This document shows positions 63,113 through 64,000 of a stretch of 64,000 nt of DNA, one piece after another (position 1 is the stretch's first letter; every line of letters starts with the position of its first letter). The notes under the pieces were generated by a model that had not been told where the DNA came from, made no database searches, and was given only the letters and a program-made list of their open reading frames with translations. The translations under genes were made by a program, and so were the position numbers. The DNA comes from Pegea sp. RAD2-039 (taxonomy: Eukaryota; Chordata; Thaliacea; Salpida; Salpidae), in NCBI GenBank assembly GCA_034620365.1, contig JAQGEQ010000071.1, forward strand, positions 3,782,001 to 3,846,000, read 5' to 3'.

Positions 63113-64000
63113 TGCTGAGTATTATCAAGATTATCTATAGAAAGTTACGTTTAAAAAGTGATATATACTAAAACTATTCTTAAATTTCAAAATTCAAATC
63201 TACCAAGTTTCATTTGATATAATATTTAAAGAATATTCTTCATCAATTTTCTAGAGTCTGAAAACGTTTTGAGGTTTGGTGTTTGTTTAAAATATCTTCA
63301 ACTGAAGTATCTTCAGCTTCTAATAAAAAGGACTCTAGCAATTATTTGTTATCTCTCAATCAACTAGTATCTTTGATTGCTAACTTTTAAATTATTCATC
63401 ATCAAAGTTAATTAAGAGTATTTGTTTTAACTTACGTTATAGTAAGATAAACTTTCTGACAGTTTTTTTATTATTTATGAATTAATTTCTTCTCATTCAA
63501 AAAAACCAAAGCCAACAAATATTTACACAAAAAATAATTAATAGTTTCTGATTTATTTTTTCCCTATTTTATTCAGAAGCCAGGAAAAAACTGAAAGTGT
63601 TGTTGTTTGATCCAATTAAAATCTAGTTTCAAAATACATCTTTTTATCTTAGTATTTTGATCCTATCTCATTGGGTATAAGCAAATCTATAAAACGATAT
63701 TTTTATTAATTTCTTTTTATAAAATAACCAATTTGAAATTGAAAGGTAAATATTGATTTTTAAGTTCCTGCAAATTCAATATCACTAAAAACTTTTTTTT
63801 AAAAGCTATTAAAAGTTCAGTCTAATATAAAATCAATTAAAGTATAGTTTTGGTGATGTAGCTTTTTAAAAGCGTCATGCTAACCTTTAATTAAGTCTAC
63901 CCTTTCAAGATATATCTTTTTGTTTGCTAATTTAAATTTGTTTTTCGAATACGCTGATAGAAACCTTAGATTGCTTAAATCAGTTGGTTAATAAGAAAAA
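63113..64000. other. AT-rich tail of the window
   Basis: I see no coding exon, repeat or RNA gene in the last 0.9 kb. Confidence 0.5.

Noticed and set aside
1-64000. CRISPR arrays, bacterial operons, phage or retroviral genes
   Set aside because: I saw no regularly spaced repeats, no Shine-Dalgarno-led gene strings, and no reverse transcriptase, integrase or capsid-like reading frames.

Overview
This window is nuclear DNA from an AT-rich animal genome. The genes are broken by GT-AG introns, coding density is low, tRNA-derived short repeats are scattered between genes, and the gene families are metazoan (a secreted heparan sulfatase, an SLC22 transporter, a Golgi fucosyltransferase, a peroxisomal DHRS4-type reductase). 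Many introns are only 50-60 nt while others exceed 1 kb. Several genes have a strong 3' splice acceptor just upstream of the start codon, which means either 5'UTR introns or spliced-leader trans-splicing. The phylum cannot be fixed from sequence alone; an invertebrate is most likely. Six protein genes could be rebuilt exon by exon, with the reading phase agreeing at every junction.

Layout: 0.3-0.5 kb, a tRNA-derived SINE-like repeat. 1.9-5.3 kb (+), a four-exon gene for a small, charged, helical protein that I do not recognise. 8.7-11.0 kb (-), a two-exon alpha-1,3-fucosyltransferase (GT10). 11-21 kb, a gene-poor AT-rich stretch. 21.2-22.0 kb (+), an intronless DHRS4-like reductase ending in the peroxisomal signal SRL, followed only 220 bp later by a five-exon DDIAS/Noxin-like gene (22.2-23.9 kb, +). 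24.8-25.2 kb (-), a GC-richer composite SINE. 27.9-32.5 kb (-), a 13-exon SLC22 organic-ion transporter. 34-42 kb, no genes, but tRNA-like relics and dispersed repeat fragments. 42.2-57.4 kb (+), a complete 22-coding-exon extracellular heparan 6-O-endosulfatase (Sulf) of 911 residues. 57.4-64 kb, mostly empty, with one possible terminal exon near 63 kb.

The genes do not form a pathway. The fucosyltransferase and the sulfatase both act on glycans, but in different places (Golgi glycan capping and extracellular heparan sulfate editing). I see no CRISPR, bacterial operon, viral or toxin system, and no clear previously undescribed system. The most interesting points are the unusual 5' end of the Sulf gene (start codon isolated at an exon end, with a short upstream ORF), the SINE-like repeats that share a conserved hairpin core, and the acceptor sites in front of start codons.
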